NCBI RefSeq assembly: GCF_022539505.1
Contig: NC_061514.1
Span: forward strand, 336,891,090-336,955,089
Direction of reading: 5' to 3'
Length of the DNA stretch: 64,000 bases
From: Lolium rigidum
Lineage: Eukaryota > Streptophyta > Magnoliopsida > Poales > Poaceae
The notes beneath the pieces were generated by a model. The model made no database searches. It was not told the DNA's origin and saw only the letters and a program-made list of their open reading frames with translations. Positions 46,101 through 56,661 of the stretch are shown piece after piece. The position numbers and the translations under genes were made by a program. Position 1 is the stretch's first letter; each line of letters starts with the position of its first letter.

Positions 46101-48360
46101 TACGGCTTTTTGTCTGCTGCCGATAAAAATGCGCGCAATGAGAGGAAGCAGCAGGAGGCGGAGGACCGCAAATGCAAATGGTTAGCTTAGCCTCCAAGAA
46201 CTCGATGGCGCCGCCGACCGCCAGCAATGACGATGTTATAATGGAGACTCCTCCGGCCGCCGACAATGTCGCAGGTGCTAGGGATTCACCGGCCATGCCG
46301 GGTAGCAGCCCCTCCGTCACTTGCACCCCCTCCGCCGCATGTGTCGGCCCGTCGATATTAGCCGAGCTCAACACCCTCACGGTAATTAACTAATTAAGCT
46401 AGTGTACATCAAGTTAACATATTAGTTTCGTCATCCTTGCTCTCTCTCCTCCAACGACGTACACATGTTCTCGCAAGCGCTCTCAACGCCATGCACCTTT
46501 CTGATGAAAGTGAACGACAAACTCAAAGACGTCGCAAGGGGGTCCATAATTTGGCCTCTGGATAAGAAGTGGCACACACGAGATATGGCCGATGACGTTT
46601 ACCGGGTTGAAGTGAATCAGGCGTTACCGGGCTATGAGGATTTGTATCCTCCTAATCAACCGGATGGTGCCGATAGCCCGATGAAGATGAGCTCACTAAA
46701 GAGTTGGGTAGTGCTATGGCCGAAGACCCTAATTAGGATCAACACCTCCTCGGGGTCGACGACAAGCAAAGGAAAGCACCTTGCGGCGCTACAGGTCAGC
46801 GTCCCTCCACAGTAACCAGCGGCACCGGTGGTCAGCGCCCGACCACAACAGTCAGCGGCGCAAGAGGTCAGCGCCGCATCACAACAACTAGCGGCGCCAG
46901 AGGTCAAGGCCTACGAACATGACGGCTTCCAATGGGATATTCCTACGTCTTCACAAGTTCTCCATGAGGATGCCCCGGTGGATCCGAATGCGACGACGTT
47001 GAGATATCTGTGCTCCAAGAAGCTATTCGATTCTCAAGAAACAGCTGAGGAGTAAACGCCTGCAGAGGCCTCCGTCGCCATCGCCGTCGCCAAAAAGATG
47101 CTGAGCCCAAACACACTCCGTGCTACGACCAATACAACGATGGATGGTACAATACAACCCAAAAAGCGGAAGAGCTCTGTGAAGTAGGACGCCAAAGCCA
47201 AGGCGGAGGCCAAAGCCAAGGGGCCGGTCCGGCACCTTGACAAGTTGCCAGACAATTGGCGACATGAGCATTGGATGGGTGAACCTATGCTGCCGGAGCA
47301 TGTCCTCAAGACACTCACCGCAGATACGAGTAGCGTGCATAACTCTGTCCAGTATCTGGAGAGGCAACTTCTCAAATCAACATCTCCTGGTTTCCATCTC
47401 TTCGTGGAGAGAGTGCCAACTGGCATGGGCTTTGCCGAAAAGTACCCTGCGGACTTGTGCTTCATCCGGTTCGATGGCCTCTTCAACATCTTTTGCATGA
47501 AAATGTTCCACCATACCGTGGTCTAGCTAGTTGCTCTTATCCTATCTTCCCAGATCGTTAAGGAGGGGACGCCGGGCATCGCGATAATGGACCACTTGTA
47601 TATGCGGGAGAGCATCATCTGCAACCCTGGGGATCGGACGATTGCCACCAAGCAGATCGAGGATTTCTTACTGCTGAACATTAAGAAGAGCGGCATTCTC
47701 ATCCCTTACTTCCCCGAGTAAGTAATCATTCGCTAGTCCCCATTACATTCTATCCTATATCTCCATTTGCATTTGCAAAGGTTAATCCGAGTGTTTTGCG
47801 TAGAGACAAGTACTTCACCCTCATCATCGTGCACCCGCAACACTCACATGCAATCTATCTCGACTCGGGTAGGGACAAGAAAAAAGACTATACCGACATC
47901 AAGGGCGTTCTCAATGATGCCCTCTCCGGCTTCGCCTCCAAGACAGGCCCCCTCAAAGTACAGAGGAAAGTATGAGGAGGCTTGGCATTAACCCACACAA
48001 CCAACTTCGCCTCCCTCAAGCAGTCGTCGGAAGAGAATGGGATGGACGCGTGGTACGCCATGCTTCAGATGCAGGAGTACATAAAGTACGTAGATGACAT
48101 GTTGTTGCGAGAGTCTCTTAGAAACAGGTTTAAAAACATGGCAGATGCCAACAATAGAGACCTGAGACTCAACTGGGGTCGCGTCCAGCAGATGATTTGC
48201 ACGATAACCGTGCAGGATGTTGAAAATAGGTCTGGCGTGTTCTTCTACGGCTACGGTTAAGCACCTCATGACGTGATGGAACTCCGCTTGGAGATGTCGC
48301 GTGAGGACAATCCATTCAACTCGCTGAAGGGTTGCCGTCCATTCCCCCCAAGGTATACAA
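43120..48360 (+). pseudogene. CACTA TnpA-like gene with Ulp1-like C-terminal region, broken
   Basis: A GC-rich untranslated first exon ends at a GTAAGA donor (43339). A long intron leads to a coding exon with ATG at 44774. The encoded order is: acidic Gly-rich repeats (EDDEMEDAVGGSGDE type), then PKDVFKGYDNQLA, YKFLGDFSSTHE and VTQADFDAFVANEELQATK (plant En/Spm-type TnpA region). Then come SPTRRPHRGRVAGAGTGHKH, LSTPCTFLMKVNDKLKDVA, and a C-terminal Ulp1-protease-like part (YFTLIIVHPQHSHAIYLDSG, later NGMDAWYAMLQM). Introns with GT donors lie at 45833, 46382 and 47718. In-frame stops occur at 44786, 45227, 45314, 45788, 46813, 47053, 47185 and 47524; frameshifts lie near 46180 and 47975. The positions of the protease His and Cys appear to be Tyr and Ala, so the domain is probably not catalytic. 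The gene is dead. Confidence 0.75.
43339..44767 (+). other. First intron of the CACTA gene, with degenerate repeats
   Basis: It starts GTAAGA and ends before the ATG exon. Three repeat types follow one another: GATTTAGGGTTCATTTAAAT (43500-43720), AGAAAATGAGCTAGTT (43720-43900) and AGCAATAGCAGTAGCTA (44140-44300). No coding sequence. Confidence 0.5.
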
Positions 48361-50647
48361 CCTGATCCTACGACACAAACTCTTTTGCTTAAGCTTCAAC
48401 GATATGTCGATGAACTTGCGTACTGTAATTGCTATATATTCCGTCCCGGTCAACTTGTCACTTTTATTTAGTTTGTATGGATGTGCATGTGAATCTGCGT
48501 CTATAATTTCATTTACTTTGGTATATATTTCTAGATTATGGCGTGTTTACCTTAATCATTTGCATTTACTCGACCCTTACTTGGCTCGTATTTGGAGTTC
48601 GTCGATGATTAGAATGTTCAGTCACTCGTACACTCGGGGGTGGAGCCAGTGAGGCTTGGTGTGATGGCCACAAGTATCAATCTATTGTGCATCCTACTTG
48701 GGCTCACTGACTCCATCCCTGGATGTTAATATTTGTTTCGACCAACAAAGTACGAGACACGCTATTTAGTTCGTACTACTTGTCTTTTATTTGAGTTGGC
48801 ACTTCTTAATTGCATTGGCCGATGATTAGAATGTTCGGTCACTACACTCTGGGTGGGGTGAGTGAACCTGGTGTGATGGCACAAATATCAATCTGTTGTG
48901 CATCCTACTTGGCTTCATGATACGTCCAATTTGCATCACTATTTTATATCATAATTTGCTGTTACTCATTGATATATTTCATATTTGGAGACAATACTTA
49001 TGTTATTTCATCTATTTTGCATGTTTCATGATTATTGGAGGATCGCGCACCGGAGTCAGGATTCTGCTGGAAAAAGCGCCGTCAGAATGCAATATTTTGG
49101 AAGATCAACAGTTGACGGAAATTATACGAAAAATCCTATTTTTCCAGAAGACGAAGGGAGCCAGAAGGGGGAGCTGAGGGGACCCGAGGTGGGCCCACCT
49201 CATAGGCCGGCGCGGCCCAAGGCCTGGCCGCGCCGCCCTTTGAGGAGGGGGCCCATAGCCCCCTCTCGCCTCCTTTTCTTCACGTACGCCTTCGTCCCGA
49301 AAACCTAAGCTCCAGGGGTACATCGCGAAGAGCCACAGCCGCCTCTGCGGGGCGGAGAACACCAGAGAGAAAAGAGCTCTCCGGCAGGCTGAGATCCGCC
49401 GGGGAAATTCCCTCCCGGAGGGGGAAATCGACGCCATCGTCACCGTCATCGAGCTGGACATCATCTCCATCATCATCACCATCATCATCATCATCATCAC
49501 CGCCATCTCCACCGCTGCACCTCGTCACCGCTGTAACAATTTGGGTTTGATCTTGATTGTTTGATAGGGGAAACTCTCCCGGTGTTGATTTCTACTTGTT
49601 ATTGATGCTATTGAGTGAAACTATTGAACCAAGGTTTATGTTCAGATTGTTATTCATCATCATATCACCTCCGATCATGTTCCATATGATGTCTCGTGAG
49701 TAGTTCGTTTAGTTCTTGAGGACATGGGTGAAGTCTAAATGTTAGTAGTGAAGTATGGTTGAGTAATATTCAATGTTATGATATTTAAGTTGTGGTGTTA
49801 TTCTTCTAGTGGTGTCGTGTGAACGTCGACTACACGACACTTCACCTTTATGGGCCTAGGGGAATGCATCTTGTACTCGTTTGCCAATTGCGGGGTTGCC
49901 GGAGTGACGAAACCCGAGCCCCCGTTGGTATATCGATGCGGGAGGGATAGCAGGATCTCGCAGTTTAAGGTCTGTGGTTAGATTTATCTTAATTACTTTC
50001 TTGTAGTTACGGATGCTTGCAAGGGGTATAATCACAAGTATGTATTAGTCCTAGGAAGGGCGGTACATTAGCATAGGTTCACCCACACAACACTTATCAA
50101 AACAATGAAGATTAATTAGCCGTATGTAGCGAAAGCACTAGACTAAAATCCCGTGTGTCCTCGAGAACGTTTGGTCATTATAAGTAAACAAACCGGCTTG
50201 TCCTTTGTGCTAAAAAGGATTGGGCCACTCGCTGCAATTATTACTCTCGCACTTTACTTACTCGTACTTTATTCATCCGTTACATCAAAACCCCCGAATA
50301 CTTGTCCGTGAGCATTTACAGTCAATCCTTCATCGAAACCGCTTGTCAACACCTTCCGCTCCTCGTTGGGATCGACATTCTTACTTATCGAAGATACTAC
50401 GATACACCCCCTATACTTGTGGGTCATCAAGACTATTTTCCGGCGCCGTTGCCGGTGAGTGAAGCGCTATTGGTAAGTGGAATTGGTAAGGGAAATTTCT
50501 ACTCGTTTGTGCTGATTTTATTTCTCGTCCGTTGCTATAATTCATTATAGAGAGATCTTATCTTGAGTGTTTATTTGGGAAATCTACTACTACTGCAAAG
50601 GTAGTGGATGAGGCGCCAGGTAAGGAAGAAATACCATACAAATACCT

Positions 50648-51581
50648 ATGAAAATTATTGAACGTGTAGTGGATAACCGTTATACAGGGGATGGAACTGT
50701 CCACCCTGGAGATCATTTACTGTTTTTACATGAATTATGCGGTTTATTCAAGTGTGCAGGTATTGCTATGGATGAAGTGAGGAAGAAACCGTTCTCTCGT
50801 ATCGTTGTCCGGTAAAGCGGCGCATTGGTATAAATTACTGGATAATGGGGATTCTCTTGAGTGGAATGATATTGTGCCCCGGTTTTATTCTAAGTTCTAT
50901 CCTCCAAGTGAGATTCACAAAGATCGGAATCGCATATATAATTTTTGGCCTCATGAAGGAGAGAGCATTGCCCAAGCGTGGGGGAGATTGAAGTCTTTAA
51001 TGCTCAAATGCCCCATTCATGAGCTTCCTGGTAATATTATTATTGATAATTTCTATGCAAGACTTTCTTTTCAAGACAAGACCTTGCTGGATACTTCTTG
51101 TTCCGGATCATTTACACGCAACAACGAAGAGTTTAAAAGGGACCTTCTTAATCGGATCCAAGAAAATATCGAAGGATGGGAGAACGACAAGGATAGAGAA
51201 TCAGGTATAAATTATGATTATAAATGCGTTGAAGCTTTTATGGATACTGATAAATTTCTTAATATGAGTGCTACTTATGGTCTTGATTCTCAAGTTGCTG
51301 CAAATCTTTATAAAGCTTTTGCTTCTCATTATGAATTGCCTAAGAAGAACTTTGATAAGTATCATGAACCGTACAAAGATAAAATTGATTCATCTATAAA
51401 TAAATGTGTTGTAGTTGAAACTTTTGATCATGTTATTCCTGAAGCTTATATTGAAAAAACTCCTTTCCCTGCTAAAATGAAGGAGTATTCTGTTATAAAT
51501 AGTGCGGTTCATAAAAGTGAAAAGAAACCTATAGAACCTGAAGAACAAATAAAAGTTGAACTCCGTCGTTGCAATTGTTAA
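50648..51581 (+). pseudogene. Athila-type gag, frameshifted
   Basis: The frame from ATG 50648 contains DNRYTGDGTVHPGDHLLFL and FKCAGIAMDEVRKK. A shift near 50790 moves it to the frame with GKAAHWYKLLDNGDSLEWND, FYSKFYPPSEIHKDRNRIY and HEGESIAQAWGRLKSL. This is the retrotransposon gag capsid domain. It ends at TAA 51579-51581, just before the protease, where a further break lies at 51594. Confidence 0.8.
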
Positions 51582-51599
51582 AGATCTTGTGACTCGAAA

Positions 51600-52433
51600 A
51601 TGTGGAGGATGGTCATATTATTTTCTGTGAAGATGCCTCTAATATTGTTTCACATCCTAATAAGTCCAGGAAAGCTAGTGTTCCTATGCTCTCTGTTAGA
51701 ATTGGTGATCATTGTTATTATGGTTTATGTGATACTGGTGCAAGTATTAGTGCTATTCCTTATGAGCTTTACACGGAGATTATGCACGAAATTGGTTCTT
51801 GTGAACTTGAAGATATTGATGTGGTTATTCGGCTGGCTAATAGAGAAACTATCTCTCCAATTGGTATTGTTCGAGATGTGGAAGTTCTATGTGGTAAGAT
51901 TAAATATCCCGCTCGACTTTTTGGTACTTGGTTCTGCTGCTAGTAAATATTGTCCTATCATTTTTGGCAGACCTTTTCTAAATACTTGTGGAGCTATTAT
52001 AGATTGCAAGAAAGAGAAAATTTTGACTAAATTTGCTCGTGAATCTTATGAGTTTAACTTCTCTAAATTTACCAAAACTCCTTATAAAATTGATTCGCCT
52101 AATAGTGATTTTAAAGTTGAACAATGTGCATCTATTGCTCTTGCTCCTAGTAATCCTTTGCAGCAATATTTGGAGAATAGTGAGAGTGAAGTTTTTAGGG
52201 AAGAAAGAGATGAGCTTGATGAAATTTTCCTTCGTCAACCTATTCTTAAGCATGATTTACCGGTGGAAGATCTGGGTACAACACCACCACCAAAGGAAGA
52301 TCCTGTCTTTGATTTAAAACCATTGCCTGATAATCTTAAATATGCTCATATTGATGATAAGAAAATATATCCTGTTATTATTAGTTCTAAGCTTTCAGAG
52401 TTTGAAGAAGAAAGGTTATTGGAAATACTGAAG
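51600..52433 (+). pseudogene. Aspartic protease and start of pol, frameshifted and truncated
   Basis: The active-site segment YYGLCDTGASISAIPYELY is intact, with the catalytic DTGA. The frame breaks at about 51912 and resumes with SKYCPIIFGRPFLNTCGAI (second protease block), then an acidic linker up to LSEFEEERLLEILKR. The pol then stops at the deletion junction near 52434, before any reverse transcriptase. Confidence 0.8.
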
Positions 52434-53341
52434 CGGGGTTGCCGGAGTGACAAAAACATGAGCCCCCGTTGGTATATCGATGCAGGAGGGATAGCAGGAT
52501 CTCAGAGTTTAAGGCTGTGGTTAGATTTATCTTAATTACTTTCTTGTAGTTGCGGATGCTTGCAAGGGGTATAATCACAAGTATGTATTAGTCCTAGGAA
52601 GGGCGGTACATTAGCATAGGTTCACCCACACAACACTTATCAAAACAATGAAGATTAATTAGCCGTATGTAGCGAAAGCACTAGACTAAAATCCCGTGTG
52701 TCCTCGAGAACGTTTGGTCATTATAAGTAAACAAACCGGCTTGTCCTTTGTGCTAAAAAGGATTGGGCCACTCGCTGCAATTATTACTCTCGCACTTTAC
52801 TTACTCGTACTTTATTCATCTGTTACATCAAAACCCCCTGAATACTTGTCTGTGAGCATTTACAGTCAATCCTTCATCGAAACTGCTTGTCAACACCTTC
52901 TGCTCCTCGTTGGGATCGACATTCTTACTTATCGAAGATACTACGATACACCCCCTATACTTGTGGGTCATCACTTCACTTACCCCATCGCTGAATGTTA
53001 ATATTTGTTTCGACCGACAAAGTATGAGACATATGCTATCTACTTGATACTACTTGGCTCTTATTGGAGTACGCCGATGATTAGAATGTTTGGTCGCTCG
53101 TACACTCGGGGGTGAAGCTAGTGAGCCTGGTGTGATGGCCACAAATATCAATCTCTTGTGCATCCTACCTGGCCTCGCTGACTCCATCCCTGAATATTAA
53201 TATTTGTTTCGACCAACAGAGTATGATGCATGCTATTTAGTTCATACTACTTGTCTCTTATTTGAGTTGATACTTGTTAATTGCATTGTCCAATGATTAG
53301 AATGTTTCGTCACACTTCTCATATATACAAATATGTTGCAA

Positions 53342-53363
53342 ATATATATATATATATATATAT
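53342..53363. repeat. TA dinucleotide repeat
   Basis: About 11 perfect AT/TA units, just upstream of the small ORF at 53403. Confidence 0.95.
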
Positions 53364-53402
53364 CATCTATGATTTGGTACTGGCGTTTTATTTATCTTGT
53401 GC

Positions 53403-53663
53403 ATGGAGATGCCGACGACATATGTCGTGTACAAGGGTAGAGTTCTTGGAGTCTACGACGACTGGGAGGACTGTCGAAGACAGGTGCACCGCTTCAGTGG
53501 CAACAACTACAAGGGATACCCCACTAGGGTGGAGGCGGAAGGAAGATACGCGTGTTATCTAGCGGGAGAGATGAGGGACATGAGGAGGAATCGGATGAAG
53601 ACCATGGCCTTCGTGATGATGCTCATCGTGACCATGGTCATGTTTTATGTGATTGTAGTTTAG
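53403..53663 (+). CDS. Small protein: RNase H1 hybrid-binding (viroplasmin-type) domain plus membrane segment
   Basis: An intact 86-residue frame. Residues about 6-50 (TYVVYKGRVLGVYDDWEDCR, FSGNNYKGYPTRVEAEGRY) match the N-terminal hybrid-binding domain of RNase H1, also called the viroplasmin domain: Y-V-V-Y-x-G, G-V-Y-x-x-W, F-x-x-x-x-Y-K-G-Y. After a basic linker (RDMRRNRMK) the last 20 residues are hydrophobic and likely a membrane anchor. It lies inside the CACTA element near its 3' end, where such domains are known to occur. It has no frame damage, in contrast to the neighbouring TnpA-like gene. It might be a separate small gene or the 3' exon of that gene; I see no good acceptor before it. 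Confidence 0.65.
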   Translation: MEMPTTYVVYKGRVLGVYDDWEDCRRQVHRFSGNNYKGYPTRVEAEGRYACYLAGEMRDMRRNRMKTMAFVMMLIVTMVMFYVIVV

Positions 53664-54180
53664 GTTAGTAGCTACATTGTGGGGTGTATGATGACACTTG
53701 TGACGACTATGTACTGAGACTTCTAACTTTGTGAAATTTCATCGTTCGGTGTTGCATGTGTGTTGTATAAATCAACATTTCGAAACGAGACTTGCCTATT
53801 TGTCTATTGATACCGAAATGAGACTTGGCTCTCTATGTGTTTTTCATATTGCATGTGTACTGCTGTATAAATATATACTGTATTGGATGATATAGATATG
53901 CATTGTAATACGTTGGAAATTGCTGTAAAAATTGAATTTTGGAATTATACCACCAGCGCACCTCCATCCCCTACTACCGGCGCACAACACATGCGCCACT
54001 GCTGACAGCCCTACTGTCGGCGTAGCACCACATGCGCCAGCGGTACACAGCTATTGCCGGCGAAGCAGGCCCAGTGCGCCGGCAGTAGCCAGTTACCACC
54101 GGCCCTTTCGCACCGGCGGCTCTGGTGCGCCGGCAGTAGCCCAATATGGTGTGCCGGCAATAGGCCTTTTCCTAGTAGTT
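53664..54180 (+). mobile_element. CACTA 3' terminal region with subterminal repeats
   Basis: A noncoding 3' flank, then from 53950 a cluster of GGCGCAC/GTGCGCCGG repeats in both orientations, ending in the inverted terminus CCTTTTCCTAGTAGTT. Confidence 0.75.
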
Positions 54181-54183
54181 ATT

Positions 54184-54600
54184 CCTCCCCCCATTAATTG
54201 AGTTTACCTTTCTTGAAGAGTATGCCACTGGTCATGGTTATTTTGCATGTCATCCAAGAGTCTTGTGGCAATGCTTGCCCATGAATGTTCCTCCCGTAGC
54301 AGTGTCAAGCATAGATTTAGACATTAGGTTTAAAGCATTATAAAATAGATGAAGGATTATCCACTCCTCCATTCCATGATTAGAACAAGTTCTAACATAT
54401 TTCTTCATTCTTTCCCATGCAAGCGCTAGTGGATCGCATTATTCTTGTCTAAAATTCGTGATGTTAGATCGTAATCGCATAATTTTGGAGGAAAAAACTT
54501 AGACATAAATGTATTATTACATTCCTCCCATGAAGTAATATTGTCCTTGGAAAATGGTAGCAAGCAATCTTTAGGATTGTGGGCCATGCAGCCCATTTTT
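54184..54600 (-). pseudogene. Athila-type gag, 5' part (right of the CACTA insertion)
   Basis: The minus-strand frames read NPKDCLLPFSKDNITSWEE and FMSKFFPPKLCDYDLTSRI (capsid core). In another frame follow AWERMKKYVRTCSNHGMEEW and FYNALNLMSKSMLDTATGG, then LLDDMQNNHDQWHTLQER. This is continuous in order with the piece at 28815..28998. It contains at least two frameshifts, so it was already, or has since become, dead. Confidence 0.8.
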
Positions 54601-56661
54601 TTGTGCGGACTAGGCCGCTGAGGCCCACCATAGCGACGTTGTCTCAGTACACAACCACGCCACCGATCGTTGAAAAAATATTGCTCCACCGGTATTTGGC
54701 CAAATGCCTACGATGCGGACATTTGGAGGTGCACCACCACTATTTTTCCTCATATAACCTATTTCCTACTTCAATAAAGGACTATCGCTAGAAAGAAAGC
54801 TAAAACTGCCATACAGTCGCAAAATCTTCAATCTATCGGTACATCATGCATATCAGTCACTACCAATAAGCAATATGACCCATACAACCACAAATCTACC
54901 GTATCCCCTACTCGGATTTACAACATCCTCAAATATCCTAGGTACATAGTGTTTGAAGTACTCACCGTCATTGGAGAAGAAGGCATCGACGAGCTGTAGC
55001 GGAAGATCGTTTGCCACCGTCGTCCGACAGCTTCTGAGGTAGATGGCGCTGCTTACATGCTTGTCCCTGAAGATCCTTGCTGAGACGGAGAGCCCATAGG
55101 GGGAGAAATGGTGTCGAGACATTTGGCGGTGAGCCAAGCGGTGATATAGTGTTCGAATCGTCGGTTGACGAAAGTTGTCACATCGTACCTTCGGGGACGC
55201 CCACGAGCCCGCGGCATCTCCGAGCTTACATTGGCAGGCACATATTTTCCCTTTTTAACGGCGTGAAGCTTGACTCGCCGAAAATAGTGAAATATAGAGT
55301 GGTCACATGTAACTAAAAAGTGATTTAAGAAATTTGTACACGAGTTTTAGAAAGGGATATAGGCAACAAAAATGCATGGTTTTTAGGGCTCCTTTGATTC
55401 ATAGTATAGGAAAAAAATATGGTTAAGATGCCATGCCTACTTGAATCCTACGAAAAGATAAAGTGTGTTTGATTGTAGCAAATACACTTTTTTTGGAGGA
55501 AAAAGCAGTCGAATTTGCCGTTCGATTAGACAGGAAGAGTGCTATGCATAGAATGACCCAATTTATAAGGAAAACCGGATCTAAAAACCATACATTGCCC
55601 GGTTTATAAGGAAAACGAGACGAAAACCGCACAAGCGAGGAGTCCCGTCATCCATACAACGCAGACACCAACGCAACAAACACACCTCTAGCATCGGGGC
55701 CGCCGCCCCGACGTACCATCCAGAATGACCTTCGCATTGCCCGACGACGAACCAGCCGGATCGACAAACTAGCTGTACACACAGATCTCCAAGTTGCCAC
55801 CCAAGCACCTTGCCTTCGGGGGCGCTGCCCCGATGTAGCAACCAGGACAACCTTGGCATAGTGATGGTTGTGAAATACGCCATTTTTTCTCGCGTTTAAA
55901 CCCTTAGCTAAATCAAGAAATTGACTAAGTTTACCTCTGAACTTGCCACTAATGACTAATCAACGCAAAGATGTGCAATCTCTTCTATTTTTGGATGTTG
56001 TGCAGGAAATCACGTCATAATGACAAATCAACCTGCATTTACGAAATCGCGTCAGGAGCATGGCAAAGTTGACTACGCTCGAAAAGGCGGTTCAAGGGGC
56101 TTTAACGGGCATCGATACGGGCAAGCCTCGCCCGTACCATCTGCCAGTACCGTGTGACGCTGCATTCTCAAGGTCAAACCCTATAAGTTTCGTGAAGGGA
56201 CCGACGCTAGAAAAAGAGCCATTCGTCGCCAAACAGAACCGCCATCCACCAAATCCATCTGCGCCACACCGAAGGAGATCCACCACCATAGTTCATCCAT
56301 CCCATCTCCCATCTCCCATCTCCTTCATAGCCATAGCCATCACCATTGTAATAGAGATCTTCTTGAGAATTGGCGACCACTGTAAGAATACTATGATTCA
56401 ATCTAAGTATTTTGCACAATGATTTCTATCTCTGTATTTGATTTTGATATTATGTGTGAGTAGTCTTCACGGTCTACGGGTTGGGGTGAATCCTCGCAGT
56501 ATTCATGTGCATCTAATCTTATTATATGTGTACGGATTGAATAGGTGTTTTACAATCTTGTATCCTAGTCTCTTTGCGTCGTCTCGTTGATGTGCAGGTA
56601 CCCATATCATTCGATTCGATCAAGGGAAGAGGTGGGATGAGTGGAGAACGGCGTTGGTACC
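54601..56661. other. Unclassified 2-kb region
   Basis: Minus-strand frames at 55053-55241 (RARGRPRRYDVTTFVNRRFE) and 54853-55137 (LVDAFFSNDGEYFKHYVPRI) overlap and look like one fragment with a frameshift near 55110; I do not recognise it. Around 55385 a GGGCTCCTTTGATTC terminus resembles a MITE end. From 56300 to 56660 the sequence has an LTR-like look. No confident gene. Confidence 0.3.

Larger units (their letters stand above)
48918..52973 (+). mobile_element. Athila-type LTR element, internal-deletion derivative, 4.1 kb
   Basis: Flanked by CTTCA (48913-48917, 52974-52978), so both ends are original. The 5' LTR is complete (48918..50429, same family as 30589..32100). The primer site CGGCGCCGTTGCCGGTGA is at 50441-50458, followed by gag and protease. 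At about 52434 the polyprotein jumps directly into the middle of the 3' LTR, of which only 540 bp remain. The polymerase, integrase and first 970 bp of the 3' LTR are deleted. Confidence 0.92.
48604..53291 (+). repeat. Tandem repeat of about 217 bp in the CACTA 3' region, split by an LTR element
   Basis: Units begin GATGATTAGAATGTTC at 48604, 48821 and 53076, with a partial fourth copy at 53292. Each contains ACACTCGGGGGTG, TGGTGTGATGGC and AATATTTGTTTCGACC. The second unit is interrupted at 48917 by the LTR element and resumes after its duplicated CTTCA at 52979. Unit lengths are about 217, 194 and 216 bp. Confidence 0.85.
28999..54180 (+). mobile_element. CACTA (En/Spm) transposon, about 8.1 kb of its own sequence, nested with four LTR insertions
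   Basis: The left terminus is CACTACTAGAAAAACGCC; the right terminus, read inward, is AACTACTAGGAAAAGGCC (its outermost base is changed). The 3-bp direct repeat ATT at 28996-28998 and 54181-54183 is the CACTA target duplication. Subterminal repeats around GCCGGCGCAC occur at both ends (29034-29084, 32106-32356, 53950-54165). The element carries a broken TnpA-like gene (43120-48360) and a small ORF at 53403. No TNP2-type transposase is visible. Insertions inside it: 29085..32100, 32860..34457, 34470..42849 (itself interrupted) and 48918..52973. The target was an Athila-type gag. Confidence 0.9.

Noticed and set aside
44774..47526. All eight stops in the CACTA gene could come from C-to-T changes, suggesting methylation-driven decay
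   Set aside because: Every stop codon is one C-to-T step from a Gln or Arg codon, so the pattern is true by definition. Only comparison with an intact relative would test it.
53403..53663. Interpreting the viroplasmin-type domain as an integrated caulimovirus
   Set aside because: The domain is shared with cellular RNase H1 and occurs in CACTA elements; there are no movement-protein, coat or reverse-transcriptase sequences of that virus family around it.
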